DNA of 64,000 bases from Nitrospira sp. (GCA_029194665.1 JARFXO010000002.1:1-64000); one strand, 5' to 3'. Shown: positions 1-8,829, counted from the stretch's first letter. Program-made: numbers and translations. The notes: a model not told the origin generated them from the letters alone.

Positions 1-117
1 TATCGAATGTTACGCGACCGTGCGATGGATCAGAAAGCCCTCGCAGAAGAAGCCTCCGGCCCAGATGATTTCACTGGGGATTTCACTATTGAGTGTCATC
101 GCACACACCCGGTATAA
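1..117 (+). CDS. 3' end of a gene entering from the left; ANTAR-like tail possible
   Basis: Frame 1 is open from the first base to a TAA at 115-117, giving 38 C-terminal residues that begin YRMLRDRAMDQKALAEEA. The pattern of a bulky/basic helix followed by RAMDQ and a small-residue run resembles the end of ANTAR RNA-binding output domains of response regulators, but the piece is too short to prove this. It is followed after 38 bp by a well-formed ribosome binding site for the next gene. It could instead be a chance open frame. Confidence 0.4.
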   Translation, partial: YRMLRDRAMDQKALAEEASGPDDFTGDFTIECHRTHPV

Positions 118-155
118 GTATGGAACAGGCTGTTTTTCTTAGGAGGAGATCCATC

Positions 156-827
156 ATGGAGCATACACCAGAATCTTCGACTGTCACCGATGATCCTCAA
201 GCGCGCGAGTTACTGCGTCGAGCGTTCGAAGGGACCGCTCGGTGGCCAAGAGATTTCAAAGGGTTTACTGCCGACCTCACCGTGAACGTGAACGGGAAAG
301 AAACCAGCGGCCCCGTCATCGTCAAGAGCCCCCGCGAAGTATCCGTTCAGCTCGGCGATGGCGAAACCCAAAAATGGGCGCAAGAGCAACTGGGCATGAT
401 CGCCGTCCATCGGGGGCCACGGAGCTTCGAGGAGTCCGACGGAAAGTATTCCTTAACAATGGAGCAAGACAGCCATCCGTTCGGCACCAAACTGAATATC
501 CATGGCTCTCATTCCTTCTACCGGATTAAGGACAACCGCATCACACAGATCAACCGCAAGATGGCCCATCCCGGCATGAACCCGATCGCATTTACAATCA
601 ACGTCGAGGAGAGCGCGATCACACAGGACCAGAAGAATCTCACGACCAAGTACACGGTCTATTACTATTCGCCTACCGACGGCAAACTGACCAATGTCGA
701 AAGTTTCACCGACACCCATGTCCGTGTCGGCTCATCGGATCTTCCGGCGACCAGGCGAATTGTTTCCTACGAAGGCGGCCAGGTCGTCGTAAAGTACCTG
801 ACCTTCAAGAACCACAAGTTGCTTTGA
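156..827 (+). CDS. DUF3386 family protein
   Basis: The product is 223 residues. The ATG at 156 is preferred over an upstream in-frame start at 93 because AGGAGGAG lies at 141-148, at ideal spacing. The protein is soluble, with no signal peptide or membrane span. It starts with a helical stretch (DDPQARELLRRAFEGTARWP) followed by a beta-rich body (GFTADLTVNVNGK, then repeated strands ending VVKYLTFKNHKLL), which is the DUF3386 pattern known mainly from cyanobacteria. The function of that family is unknown. The stop overlaps the start region of the DUF5069 gene, so the two are probably co-transcribed and translationally coupled. Confidence 0.75.
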   Translation: MEHTPESSTVTDDPQARELLRRAFEGTARWPRDFKGFTADLTVNVNGKETSGPVIVKSPREVSVQLGDGETQKWAQEQLGMIAVHRGPRSFEESDGKYSLTMEQDSHPFGTKLNIHGSHSFYRIKDNRITQINRKMAHPGMNPIAFTINVEESAITQDQKNLTTKYTVYYYSPTDGKLTNVESFTDTHVRVGSSDLPATRRIVSYEGGQVVVKYLTFKNHKLL

Positions 828-829
828 CA

Positions 830-1279
830 ATGGATTTGCGCAAAGACTTTCCCCGCAGCATGCGATTCAAGCTGGGGGGGTATGCCCACCTTGCCCGCAT
901 GATCGACAAATGCCGGGCAGTGCTTGCCGGAACCGAAGGCGAGTATATCTATCCCTGTCCAATGGACGAACGGCTGCTGGAGTTTGCGGGCATCACCAGC
1001 GACCAGTTCACGGTTGCGGTGGAGGTCAATTCGACCGATGAGGGAGTCGTGAAGTGGCTTGAGCAAACGGCGCAACCACACCAGCCTGCCGAGGTGGAAG
1101 AATGGAATCAGCAGCTGTTGGCACGCGGACCAAGTTCTCCTGAAAGTGCGACCAAGTTCAACAAATACCTGACCGCCATCGATCCATCACGAACCGACAT
1201 CACTGCTTGGTCGGATTTGCAAGATTTGGAAGAAGGACGGGTCGTTCCCAGCCAAGAGCCGGCACGTCATTGTCAGTAG
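830..1279 (+). CDS. DUF5069 family protein
   Basis: The product is 149 residues and begins MDLRKDFPRSMRFKLGGYAH. An in-frame TTG at 824, overlapping the previous stop, would add two residues; there is no clear Shine-Dalgarno for either, which suggests coupling to the upstream DUF3386 gene. The layout matches DUF5069: an N-terminal block with PRSM and LARMIDKCRA, a middle block with YPCPMDERLLEFAGI, and a C-terminal block with YLTAIDPSRTDITAWSDLQDLEEGR. The family has no assigned reaction. The last 7 bp overlap the convergent reductase-like gene on the minus strand. Confidence 0.75.
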   Translation: MDLRKDFPRSMRFKLGGYAHLARMIDKCRAVLAGTEGEYIYPCPMDERLLEFAGITSDQFTVAVEVNSTDEGVVKWLEQTAQPHQPAEVEEWNQQLLARGPSSPESATKFNKYLTAIDPSRTDITAWSDLQDLEEGRVVPSQEPARHCQ

Positions 1280-1899
1280 GTGAGGGCAACAGACTTGCCG
1301 AGGTATGTCGGCTGCTCCGCCTGTGCCACCATGAAATGCGCCACATCAGGACGAGAAATGGCGCCCACTCGCATGCCTTTCACAAGGTTGTCCAGCACTC
1401 GATAATGGCCCGTCATGATGCCGTTGGTCAACCGGCCCGGGCGCACGATTTCCCAGCGTGGATAACCACTGGCTATCACACGTTCCTGTTCACTCTTGTC
1501 CGCATAGACTGCCTTGAGGAGCAAGGTAAAGAGGAGCTTCATGGGAAGAGGGTTATAGCTCCAGCTGTCGCCTGCACCGAAACCCGTTAACACGATTAGC
1601 GTTGGGGAGGAACCGGTCTCCTGTTGCACCTGTAGCAGGAGGCGTGCAGAGTCGGAAAACAGCGTGGTGGCAAAGGGGCTTTTCACGCCGAGGGTCACAA
1701 GAACGGCGTCTGCTTCATCCACTGCGGCCCGCACATCACTTGGGTTTGTCGCACTACCCTGTACCCGTTTGAGCTTAGCGTGACCTGGAAGAGGAACGCT
1801 GCGACGCGATAGGCTGATAACCTCATGCCCCTTTTCAAGGGCGAGCCGCGTAGCTTGGAGTCCCACACCGGCCGAAGCTCCGATAACGGTGATCTTCAT
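1273..1899 (-). CDS. NAD(P)-binding Rossmann protein (NmrA/SDR-like)
   Basis: The product is 208 residues. The N-terminus MKITVIGASAGVGLQATRLA is a classical dinucleotide-binding beta-alpha-beta with a GASAGVG glycine loop, followed by SLSRR, where a basic residue suits NADP. ADAVLVTLGVKS and LIVLTGFGAGDS match the atypical SDR family often called NAD(P)H-binding (PF13460), whose members rarely keep the YxxxK catalytic pair; none is obvious here. WEIVRPGRLTNG near residue 150 matches the substrate-loop signature of that family. Its substrate is unknown. It is convergent with the DUF5069 gene and stands alone on its strand. Confidence 0.7.
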   Translation of the reverse strand: MKITVIGASAGVGLQATRLALEKGHEVISLSRRSVPLPGHAKLKRVQGSATNPSDVRAAVDEADAVLVTLGVKSPFATTLFSDSARLLLQVQQETGSSPTLIVLTGFGAGDSWSYNPLPMKLLFTLLLKAVYADKSEQERVIASGYPRWEIVRPGRLTNGIMTGHYRVLDNLVKGMRVGAISRPDVAHFMVAQAEQPTYLGKSVALTY

Positions 1900-2047
1900 G
1901 ATCCCTGTCTTTGATGGCAGACCCTACCAACGTTACCAACGTTTAGCCGAACCGGCTTCAGTGACGAACCTTCGACTTGACGCACATTCTCAACCTGTTC
2001 GTAGGCTCCGGTCAAGCGCCGCTGAAGTGGCCATCATTCCATATTGG

Positions 2048-3001
2048 TTACCGATTGAAACCGCCAGCGTGGGTCAGGATAAACTTTCTGACTTCCTCTT
2101 GAATAGCTGACTGCTCGACCGCCAGCAGAAGGTGGCCTCCCCGATTGAAAGGAATCAAGCGAGACCCAGGAATGTGAGCCGCCGCGTACTTCGCGTTGTG
2201 AAAGAGCTGAAGGCTGTCGTCCATCGCATGGAGGATGAGCGTCGGGGCGCGAATGGCCGCCACCCGCCCATTGGGCATCGCAGCCTTATTGTCAAAGAAG
2301 ACGCCGGCGTAGCGAGGGGATACCGGAGCCATATAGTCGATCAACCGATTGACCAAGGTTCGCTGCTCCGTGGTCAAGTCTGTGATCACACTATCGCTAG
2401 CACCCATCAACCGAATCAGCTGCTTGCGCAGAAACTTCCTGACAATCCAGTAGAGAATCTCGAACTTGAAGATCGTCGTCAGTGCGTCGCCCTTTTGGTT
2501 CGCCTCTGCCTGGTGTGCATCCGATGGAGTGGCTACCCCGCATGACACAAGCGTCAGCGAGGATACGCATTCTGGATAGCGTGCTGCAAATAGAAGGGCA
2601 GATGGGCCGCCGTGTGATAAGGCAACGACGGCCACCTTTGGGAGGCCTAGACGGTCGAGAAGATGGACATAGGCATCCGCTTGGTCATCAAACGTTGCGC
2701 CTTGACGGAAAGTCGAGCGGAGATAGCCGAAGCGAGAGGGCGCAATCCAGTTGAAACCATCGCCCAGTATCGCCGTCGCAAGCAGCGCTCCTTGGTCGTA
2801 GCCTCCTCCACTTCCATGGACCACCAGAACGGGAACACCAGATCCTCCTCGCGTGAATTCAATAGCTCCCAACGGCGAGGAAAAGAGCGCGCTGTTGCCT
2901 GTAATTCGTGCGTATGCGCGTCTGGTATCAATTCCAAACCAGATCGCGATGACAACAACGACACCCAACAACGCAAGGAGAAACCAGAGCAAGGAGAACA
3001 T
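2048..3001 (-). CDS. Membrane-anchored alpha/beta hydrolase
   Basis: The product is 317 residues. Residues 1-24 (LLWFLLALLGVVVVIAIWFG) form one N-terminal membrane anchor, so the catalytic domain is probably periplasmic. Hydrolase landmarks appear in order: oxyanion-loop HGSGGGYDQ, the nucleophile elbow LSHGGPSA (Ser in S-H-G-G), the acid in LILHAMDD, and the final histidine in FNRGGHLLL. This is a complete Ser-Asp-His triad for the family. The natural substrate cannot be read from sequence. The gene is followed by about 150 bp before the reductase-like gene, so an operon is uncertain. Confidence 0.75.
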   Translation of the reverse strand: MFSLLWFLLALLGVVVVIAIWFGIDTRRAYARITGNSALFSSPLGAIEFTRGGSGVPVLVVHGSGGGYDQGALLATAILGDGFNWIAPSRFGYLRSTFRQGATFDDQADAYVHLLDRLGLPKVAVVALSHGGPSALLFAARYPECVSSLTLVSCGVATPSDAHQAEANQKGDALTTIFKFEILYWIVRKFLRKQLIRLMGASDSVITDLTTEQRTLVNRLIDYMAPVSPRYAGVFFDNKAAMPNGRVAAIRAPTLILHAMDDSLQLFHNAKYAAAHIPGSRLIPFNRGGHLLLAVEQSAIQEEVRKFILTHAGGFNR

Positions 3002-3100
3002 CGTGGGCGAACTAACGGCACTTGGTCTGTAGGTTTATTAGGTCGATGCCAGGATTCGTTGGTGACTTTGGCTAACTGATCAGAAATCAGCTGTTTTGGA

Positions 3101-3832
3101 TCATGACGGTGAGCTCAGAACCTCCCGCCAAACAGTAGCCAGATCGTGAAGCGCTTTGCTTCCATCGCCCATGTAGACAGAGCCGTGCATGGTGGCCAGC
3201 CGCTTCGGTTGTAGTGCAGCCAGGCGCTGCAGCGTCGTCTCCGTCAACGAACAATAGGGCACATAATTCGCCAACGGGCCTTGCTGATAGTCCACTAGCG
3301 TCTTCCGACAGCGGTCGATCACGTCCGAATCCGTTATCGGTTCGACGTCCCCGTTTTGGTGAAAGAGATCCGAGCACAGAAGCGTCCGTTCTGTTTCTTC
3401 GAACAGCAGCCCCGCTTCCCAGCAATGTGGAACATGCGGCGTCGATAGAAAACGGAAACGGTATCGTCCGGTCTCGATCACTTCGCCGTCGACCATCCCT
3501 TTGGCTGGGCGAAGCGCCAGGCAATCATCGACGCTGACCATCTTGCCCACCACACTGCACACCGCTTGCGAATGCGGAGCCAGTTGCTGCCATTCCGGCA
3601 CTGTCGCACATTCGTCGGACTCAAAATGGCTGAACCCGATCCAGCGCAAAGTCTGCGGCTCGATCAGCGACGCCACGGCGGCTTTGATCTCGGGAAAGAG
3701 TGCGCGTGGGCCGGTATGAAACAGCAGCGGCTGATCGTCGCGCATCAAGAACTGACTGAACTGAATATTGAATGGTTCAACGAAGGTCGTGATGCGGAAT
3801 AGATCCGGAGCGATCTCGGTGATCTTCGCCAT
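3101..3832 (-). CDS. Metallo-beta-lactamase-fold protein, flavodiiron (ODP)-like
   Basis: The product is 243 residues and cytoplasmic. Instead of the common HxHxDH the metal motif reads HFESDE near residue 88, the H-x-E-x-D-E form known from diiron domains of flavodiiron proteins and oxygen-sensing ODP proteins. Further ligands fit: H in [12 protein letters not shown] in [12 protein letters not shown], and H in [10 protein letters not shown]. There is no flavodoxin domain, so by itself it would be an oxygen or redox-linked MBL protein rather than a full oxygen reductase. A diverged fragment of the same C-terminus lies 600 bp downstream at 4511-4693. Confidence 0.75.
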   Translation of the reverse strand: MAKITEIAPDLFRITTFVEPFNIQFSQFLMRDDQPLLFHTGPRALFPEIKAAVASLIEPQTLRWIGFSHFESDECATVPEWQQLAPHSQAVCSVVGKMVSVDDCLALRPAKGMVDGEVIETGRYRFRFLSTPHVPHCWEAGLLFEETERTLLCSDLFHQNGDVEPITDSDVIDRCRKTLVDYQQGPLANYVPYCSLTETTLQRLAALQPKRLATMHGSVYMGDGSKALHDLATVWREVLSSPS

Positions 3833-4080
3833 AGAACCTCCTCAAGAATTGAACCGTGAGATCATACGCACCGCCGGACAGAGGTGCAATACAGGCAATT
3901 TTGAACAGATTCTGAAAGAATGACGGCAGGCTACCGACCCACCGAGGTCCTACCGAGCAACGGTCTCGAAACATCACGTGAGGCTGGCCACTCAGCGAAG
4001 CAGGGAAGTAAAACCAGCAACTTCACAAAACAATATGCGAGCCCTTACAGGGACTGCCCCTTCCGCTTATACAGGGAACA
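3833..4080. other. Intergenic stretch without recognisable features
   Basis: This 248-bp gap lies upstream of the MBL-fold gene on the minus strand and downstream of the coiled-coil gene. It probably contains the MBL gene promoter. I see no hairpin, repeat or credible open frame. Confidence 0.4.
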
Positions 4081-4398
4081 CTACTGAATTGTTAGGCTGA
4101 GGTGCTGTTCGATGGTTCGAACCGGCTGCTCCAACCGCTCTACTCGTTCCTGAATCTGGCCGTAGGACAGTTGGATGAGTGAACGTGTTTCTCGGAATTG
4201 TTCTTCAAGGAAGGATCGATCTTCGGCATGACGCCGATCGAGTTGCAGCTGAAATCCCTCGGCAACGAGCTGGAGTTCATGCCGGAGTCCTTCCGCCAGA
4301 ACGCCAGTGTGCCGTTTGGAGTCTGCGAGTTCTCCCCGCAGGGTGTCGGTCGCTGCAGTAATGAGTTGCTGGATTTGTGCGAGCGATTCTTGGTCCAT
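4081..4398 (-). CDS. Small coiled-coil protein of unknown function
   Basis: The product is 105 residues, with no signal peptide. Most of it is predicted amphipathic helix with heptad-like spacing (LITAATDTLRGELADSK, QLQLDRRHAEDRSFLEEQFRE, IQERVERLEQPVRTIEQHL). Similar short coiled-coil proteins are common and poorly characterised. A second small coiled-coil protein of the same style is encoded at 35286-35591 in this window. No function is assigned. Confidence 0.6.
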   Translation of the reverse strand: MDQESLAQIQQLITAATDTLRGELADSKRHTGVLAEGLRHELQLVAEGFQLQLDRRHAEDRSFLEEQFRETRSLIQLSYGQIQERVERLEQPVRTIEQHLSLTIQ

Positions 4399-4510
4399 GA
4401 TCTCCTGGAGAAGATCGGCGAAGTCTAGAGACCGATGCAGAAGAAGTCAATGAGGCTATTCGATGGTCGGTTCCATTACTTTGAGGGATGGTGTAGCCGA
4501 TCGGTTCAGC

Positions 4511-4693
4511 TCATGACAGCGGATTGAGGACCTCCCGCCAAACAGCGGCAAGATCATGGAGTGCATTACGACCATCCCCAGCGTAGACCGATCCCTGCGA
4601 GGTGGCCAGCAATGTGACGAGCGGCCGACCGTATCGGCTCTGCACGGCACACACATTGGCGACCGCTTCAAATGTTGTGCTCTTTTGCATCAC
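4511..4693 (-). pseudogene. C-terminal remnant of a second MBL-fold protein
   Basis: The encoded piece contains GSVYAGDGRNALHDLAAVW, which matches [19 protein letters not shown] at the end of the MBL-fold protein at 3101-3832. It extends about 55 residues and ends at the equivalent stop. The metal-binding N-terminal part is absent; upstream sequence is taken over by the HicAB pair. It is best read as the stump of a tandem duplicate or of a homologue lost when HicAB arrived, not a working gene. Confidence 0.65.
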
Positions 4694-4705
4694 ACCAAGC
4701 GAGCG

Positions 4706-4945
4706 CTAGGCGACACATTGCATCTTGTTGGCAAAGTCCCGTCCCGATGTGGCGGGAGGCAGTGGTTTGCCATCTTTCCGATACAGAACAATCGCTTCTT
4801 CGACGATCTGACACAACTCGTCGAACACCGCCTTCTCATCCTTACCATGACATCCGCCAAGCACCAGACCAGGCGCGCTCCCGACGTAACACTGATCTTC
4901 TTCAGACCATTCAACGATTTTCGCGTATCTGGCACTCTCTTTCAT
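4706..4945 (-). CDS. hicB: HicB-family antitoxin
   Basis: The product is 79 residues: a partially degraded RNase H-like fold typical of short HicB proteins, with YAKIVEWSEEDQCYVGSAPG at the N-terminus, then a helix (AVFDELCQIVEEAIVLYRK) and GKPLPPAT. Short HicB proteins of this kind lack a DNA-binding domain at the C-terminus, and none is seen here. It would bind and neutralise HicA. Its start overlaps the hicA stop by 4 bp (ATGA at 4942-4945), so toxin and antitoxin are translated together with the toxin first, the usual HicAB order. Confidence 0.8.
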   Translation of the reverse strand: MKESARYAKIVEWSEEDQCYVGSAPGLVLGGCHGKDEKAVFDELCQIVEEAIVLYRKDGKPLPPATSGRDFANKMQCVA

Positions 4946-5139
4946 TTTTTAGCCTCCTCTATGGCTGAGCGGACGGTTCGAAGCTGGTACTGCTTGGCAT
5001 CGTCGCCAGGCTTTCCTGATAAGGTAACCGGTTTCGTCACTCGTGGATGAACAAAGTTTCGATGACTCCCTTTACCTCCTCGATCCTTGAATCCAGCCTT
5101 CGTCAGCTCAGCTATCAGCTCCCTGATTTTTTGAGGCAT
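4942..5139 (-). CDS. hicA: HicA-family mRNA interferase toxin
   Basis: The product is 65 residues. It shows the double-stranded-RNA-binding-like HicA fold: an N-terminal helix (IRELIAELTKAGF), then GGKGSHRNFVHP, where the conserved catalytic histidine sits in the G-S-H motif, and TLSGKPGDDAKQYQLRTV. HicA enzymes cleave mRNA during stress when HicB is degraded. It is transcribed on the minus strand directly upstream of hicB. The pair is surrounded by truncated genes on both sides, which suggests it is part of a mobile or rearranged patch. Confidence 0.85.
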   Translation of the reverse strand: MPQKIRELIAELTKAGFKDRGGKGSHRNFVHPRVTKPVTLSGKPGDDAKQYQLRTVRSAIEEAKK

Positions 5140-5195
5140 CTAGTTTTTCACTCCGAGATGATCAAGCCATATCATGCTCGGCTCCCGATCACTAA

Positions 5196-5426
5196 TTAAG
5201 GCTGTCGCATAGTGTACTCTGCGATGTGCGTCGATTTCAGCCCGCCGACAGACCTCAGTTTCCATGACCCGCGCGCAATTAACTCCTTCAGTCCATCCAA
5301 ATCCAACGCCTCAGGGATCAGCTCGTTTCCCACGATGAAGCCTGGTGACCCCGAGATGTCGAGTTCCCTCGCGAGAGCCCGATTCTTGTCAAACAGATTT
5401 CCGAGGTCAGCACTTGGCATGTGCAC
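5196..5426 (-). pseudogene. C-terminal remnant of a DsbA-like thioredoxin-fold protein
   Basis: The open frame contains DKNRALARELDISGSPGFIV and then GNELIPEALDLDGLKELIAR, matching the last 50 residues of the intact DsbA-like lipoprotein encoded at 11114-11887 (DKNRALARDLGISGTPGFIV). The cis-Pro loop (SPGF) is retained but the CxxC active site and the N-terminal half are missing. The tail after ELIAR is unrelated and probably read-through. It is a broken partial duplicate, not a functional oxidoreductase. Confidence 0.75.
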
Positions 5427-5429
5427 CTA

Positions 5430-5625
5430 TTTAGGCTCGGACATTCACGATGCGGCTGATCGTCGAATAGTGCAAGTCCACCGTGTCGGCCGAACTGCGA
5501 CAGCTCCTAATCCAGGATCAGAACGAGCGGCGTGGGAGCCTGTCCAGCCGTGGTCCGATAGTTGGACCACGGATAGGTGTCGGGTTTGCGGATGTTCCTG
5601 TCCTGCACCGGATTGAGCACGATCT
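5430..5625 (-). pseudogene. Decayed REP-associated tyrosine transposase (RAYT) fragment
   Basis: On the minus strand one frame reads IVLNPVQDRNIRKP followed by YPWSNYRTTAGQAP, the signature block of Y1/RAYT transposases (compare YVVLNPVRAKM and WTWSSYLVTAG in the intact gene at 17024). A second frame then gives VDLHYSTISRIVNV, matching the C-terminal helix-turn-helix GVHYVTVSRRL of that gene. A frame change and a deletion separate the two pieces, and the HUH catalytic half is absent. Confidence 0.6.
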
Positions 5626-6023
5626 AGACTCGTGTGTCGAGCCACAGAGGCTCTTTCTCCCGCCACAGATTACAAACCGTTCGCCGCGAGGAAGCAGCCA
5701 GCGTCGGGGTGAATTCCCATGCGCACTGGCCAGCGAGACCTACAGCTGTTGATGCCTTCCTTGGAAACAGAGTCTGGGCAGGAAGAGCCACGGCGTTTTG
5801 CCTTTTCTCTTCGGATCGGGATTGCATTTGCTTGTTCAAATGAGAGAAGCTTTCACACGATCCAATTACGTTATCTAGGCCGATGGTGAGCGGTCGGATG
5901 AGGGAGCAGGATCTTGCCCTGTATTCTATCGGACGAAGGAGAAGCGGCGAGCTGCGCCGCTTTGCCGCAGCCGAACGCGCCGTCGATAAATGTGGGTGGC
6001 TCAAGGCTGACGCGAAGTTTCTG
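5626..6023. other. Non-coding stretch upstream of lipoprotein gene
   Basis: About 400 bp between the RAYT remnant and the lipoprotein start at 6024. I find no credible gene on either strand. The right part should hold the promoter of the lipoprotein gene; no clear -35/-10 pair stands out. Confidence 0.4.
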
Positions 6024-6650
6024 ATGAAACGGTACATCGCGACCGGTCCGGGCATCATCGGGCTCTGTCTCTGTTTCTCCGCATGCGCAAGCGTGGATAC
6101 CATCCTGCTCACCAACGACACCTTTCCTCCCAAGGGGTCAGTGGAGGAGGTCGCCGTGTTGAGACAGACTCCGACGAGGCCTCATCGCGACCTCGCGGAG
6201 TTACGGATCAGCGACGACCAGCTCAGTTTCGGGAGCCTGCAACACAAGATCTTGAGTCGAGCCGCCGACCTTGGCGCCGATGCCGTGGTGTTTGCACAAC
6301 CACAAACTCAAACGATACGCCGAGAAACCTATTCGCCCCTCTATGGCCCGTGGGGCTATTACAGCCCGTACTACGGAGGTCCCTGGGGATCTGGCATGTA
6401 TGGCATGTATGGCGGGCTATATGGGGGATGGGGTCCTTGGGGCGGAGGTCCGTTCGGTAGCATGGCGGTTCCGTATGAGTATCATGAAACCGTGCGAATC
6501 CTCACGGGAACGGCAATCCGGTATACCGACGCATCCGGCCCGCAGAGCGGCATCACATCCAACGACCTAGGGTCACAGGCCCTCTGCCCCACCGAGGAAG
6601 AGGAGGCAGTGAGGAGCAGCAACCAGCTGGACGTCCGACATAAATCTTAG
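6024..6650 (+). CDS. Gly/Tyr-rich lipoprotein of unknown function
   Basis: The product is 208 residues from the ATG at 6024, chosen because it starts a lipoprotein signal peptide (MKRYIATGPGIIGLCLCFSA followed by C) with a lipobox ending at cysteine 21. The mature part first has a compact domain with LADLGADAVV (residues about 80-90), reminiscent of small lipoproteins that handle misfolded envelope components, then a low-complexity stretch of YGPWGYY and GGLYGGWGPW repeats, then a beta-like tail VRILTGTAIRY. The Gly/Tyr/Trp stretch is probably disordered. Function is unknown. The next lipoprotein gene follows 54 bp downstream and may be co-transcribed. Confidence 0.65.
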   Translation: MKRYIATGPGIIGLCLCFSACASVDTILLTNDTFPPKGSVEEVAVLRQTPTRPHRDLAELRISDDQLSFGSLQHKILSRAADLGADAVVFAQPQTQTIRRETYSPLYGPWGYYSPYYGGPWGSGMYGMYGGLYGGWGPWGGGPFGSMAVPYEYHETVRILTGTAIRYTDASGPQSGITSNDLGSQALCPTEEEEAVRSSNQLDVRHKS

Positions 6651-6704
6651 GGCATCATACCGGCCGGCGGACGGAGGCGATGGGTCGTTCATAAGGGAGG
6701 ATGT

Positions 6705-7190
6705 ATGAACAGACGTGGACTAAGGATGCTTATCGGTAGTGTGTTTGCCATCAGTGTCGCAGCTTGTGCCAACACCGGTCAGATACAGGGTGAGCTTGCC
6801 CCTCCCGATGATCCGGTCCTCGGCCTCCTGAACAAAGGCATCACGCAATTGAACGGCAACATCAATACGGTGTCGAAGCGCATGAACGATGTTCAGCAGG
6901 CGTCGGCTGGGACCGATCCGGCCTTGCAGGAACTGCAGGCGCTGGACCTGTCCGGCTGGCAGCTTCAGCAGCAGCAATGGATACTGCAGCGCAACCATCT
7001 TGTCTTGACGCGCGATACCCTTCAACAGGTCCAGACGAACCGGGAGGGGAAGATCCAGGTTCTCGCTCAGTGGCAACAGCACCGCAGTCAGTATGTGAAG
7101 GCAATGGACAGCCTTCGTCAACAGCGACACCAGTTGGAGAGCAAACATCTGGCGGCAGAGGCTCGCTTGATCGAACGCAGGCTTCAGTGA
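6705..7190 (+). CDS. Lipoprotein with helical, Gln-rich body
   Basis: The product is 161 residues. An AGGGAGGA ribosome binding site lies just before the ATG. The N-terminus MLIGSVFAISVAACANTG (from residue 8) has a lipobox with cysteine 21. The mature protein is almost entirely helical and Gln-rich (LQQQQWILQRNHLVLTRDTL, QQHRSQYVKAMDSLRQQRH), predicting a coiled coil in the periplasm. It follows another lipoprotein gene on the same strand, so both may serve the envelope. No family was recognised. Confidence 0.6.
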   Translation: MNRRGLRMLIGSVFAISVAACANTGQIQGELAPPDDPVLGLLNKGITQLNGNINTVSKRMNDVQQASAGTDPALQELQALDLSGWQLQQQQWILQRNHLVLTRDTLQQVQTNREGKIQVLAQWQQHRSQYVKAMDSLRQQRHQLESKHLAAEARLIERRLQ

Positions 7191-7579
7191 CAGCGTCACT
7201 TGTCGCCAGATTCCTTATCACGATGCATGGTTCCGAACCACTCACATGCAAAACCGCTCCGGCTCCATGACGTTGGTCGTGCACCTCGCCGCCTTTGCGA
7301 CGCTGTTTTCCATTTTGAGACGCAAAGAGAGGGGGCTGTGAGGGATGAAGGATCGCAGGAGATCCGAGCGGTGTTGGAGGGCTTGGCTGGAACGACGGGT
7401 GCCCAAGACCAATTGGTTCAGATCCAGCGCGCCTGGTTGGCCCACGGATTTCTCTTGAGGTAGCCCCAGCGGGACAAACATCCCGCCAGACCGAGGTGCA
7501 AGATGGTCAAATCGGGTTAGATGCTGAAAGCACGAAGCTTCACGGCAAGCCGGCAAACCACGAAGGCGTGAGTTCAAAC
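7191..7579. other. Intergenic stretch between convergent genes
   Basis: About 390 bp. A short frame (31 codons) starts at 7246 and other small frames follow, but none has a good ribosome site or recognisable content. A GCGGGA...TCCCGC hairpin near 7470-7488 could act as a terminator for either neighbour. Confidence 0.35.
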
Positions 7580-8773
7580 CTAGCGGCGAATCAACCGCTT
7601 AACCTCCTCGGCTAACGCATCTGCAATCATGCGATTACCTTGAGGAGCAAGGTGCACCAAGCTAAGCAAGACATTCCTGTCCTGATCGAGCACCTTCACA
7701 ATGTTCACAAGTGGCACACTGTTGGAGGTCGCCCAATTCTCTAGATTCGTAGTTAGAACGTTATGGGTAAGAAAGACGAGTTCGTAGAACGTAATTGTAC
7801 CTGCTCTATCTAGCTTGTCTTTGACCATTTGAACTTCTTGTGCATACGTGACACCCTTGATATCAGCATCCGGGACTATGTAGGACTTCGCTTGCTGCTT
7901 GAGAGCCACAAAAGTGATTCCACGACGTTGGCATTCCCGGTACAGCATGTCGAGATTGCCGATGAAGTGTTCACTCGTACCAGTAATGTGATGATCAACT
8001 TGCCTCTTGTTGAACGTCAGCTCAGTGATCTTGGTCCATCGCAGGCTGTCGACAAATCTGACCATGACGAGGTGGTCACGCACAATCCCATACGTAGCCT
8101 TCAACAGGTAGAAAGGCGACAGTGTCTTACTCAAGGTAGTGTCTGGTGAGTTACTTTCATTTGTCCTGGGGTTTCCTCTAACAGCGTCATTTAGTGCTTC
8201 GTAGAAGGTTACCACATCTGGCTGCAAAGGAATCGCTTCCGCAAGAAAGAGAGCGACTATCTCCTCGGAGTGGAGGTGAGGAATACCGAGATTGATAACT
8301 TCAAACTTACCATTAGATAAAGAGTTCTCGTTTAACCTCTGCTCAAGATAGTAGGGGTAAGTTTCATCGTCTTTGTCAAAAAAGCCGAACGTTGACGATG
8401 CCCCAAGCGTGACGATGCGAGTGACTCCAGGCTTCTTGGCCTCGGTGATTTCTCGACCGCGAAATCCGCGTGCATTGATGGATACCCTAAAGGTTTCCCC
8501 AGTCTCTTTGACATGGTCGCTCTTCGATTCATGAGGAAAATATTTCGTGTATCCCGGCTGAATATTTGTGTGCCTGCCGACGGTGTGATTAGCTTTAGGT
8601 GGCGCGGCAAGACTAATGGTCTGTCGTTGGAAACGCGAGCCATAGAATAGAACTCTGGGACCAATCCAAAAGGCGAGTATGGTGCGAAATCCCACCTCAA
8701 GCACCAAAAGACTGATGAGTATCATCGTGGCATAGAAAGTAACGCGCTTGATTTTCGAGGGCCTTGCTTCCAT
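7580..8773 (-). CDS. SGNH/GDSL hydrolase-like membrane-anchored protein
   Basis: The product is 397 residues. The ATG at 8773 is chosen for the GGAGGAGG-like site just upstream. Residues 12-35 form a membrane anchor, followed by a periplasmic catalytic domain. SGNH blocks are visible: VTLGASSTFGFFD (block I serine), INLGIPHLHSEE (block II Gly), FYEALNDAVRGNPR (block III Asn), and SLVHLAPQGNRMIAD (block V, His with an acidic partner expected two to three residues before). Such proteins often deacetylate or edit polysaccharides, but the substrate is not determinable. Codon use is more A/T-rich than in neighbours. Confidence 0.7.
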   Translation of the reverse strand: MEARPSKIKRVTFYATMILISLLVLEVGFRTILAFWIGPRVLFYGSRFQRQTISLAAPPKANHTVGRHTNIQPGYTKYFPHESKSDHVKETGETFRVSINARGFRGREITEAKKPGVTRIVTLGASSTFGFFDKDDETYPYYLEQRLNENSLSNGKFEVINLGIPHLHSEEIVALFLAEAIPLQPDVVTFYEALNDAVRGNPRTNESNSPDTTLSKTLSPFYLLKATYGIVRDHLVMVRFVDSLRWTKITELTFNKRQVDHHITGTSEHFIGNLDMLYRECQRRGITFVALKQQAKSYIVPDADIKGVTYAQEVQMVKDKLDRAGTITFYELVFLTHNVLTTNLENWATSNSVPLVNIVKVLDQDRNVLLSLVHLAPQGNRMIADALAEEVKRLIRR

Positions 8774-8829
8774 TGGCCTCCTCCTTTTGCGAAACAACCC
8801 ACCCGTTGAGTACCAAAACCTGCATTGAG

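Noticed and set aside
7246..7463. Short frames after the second lipoprotein gene
   Set aside because: Too short, no convincing start signals, and no similarity recognised by eye.
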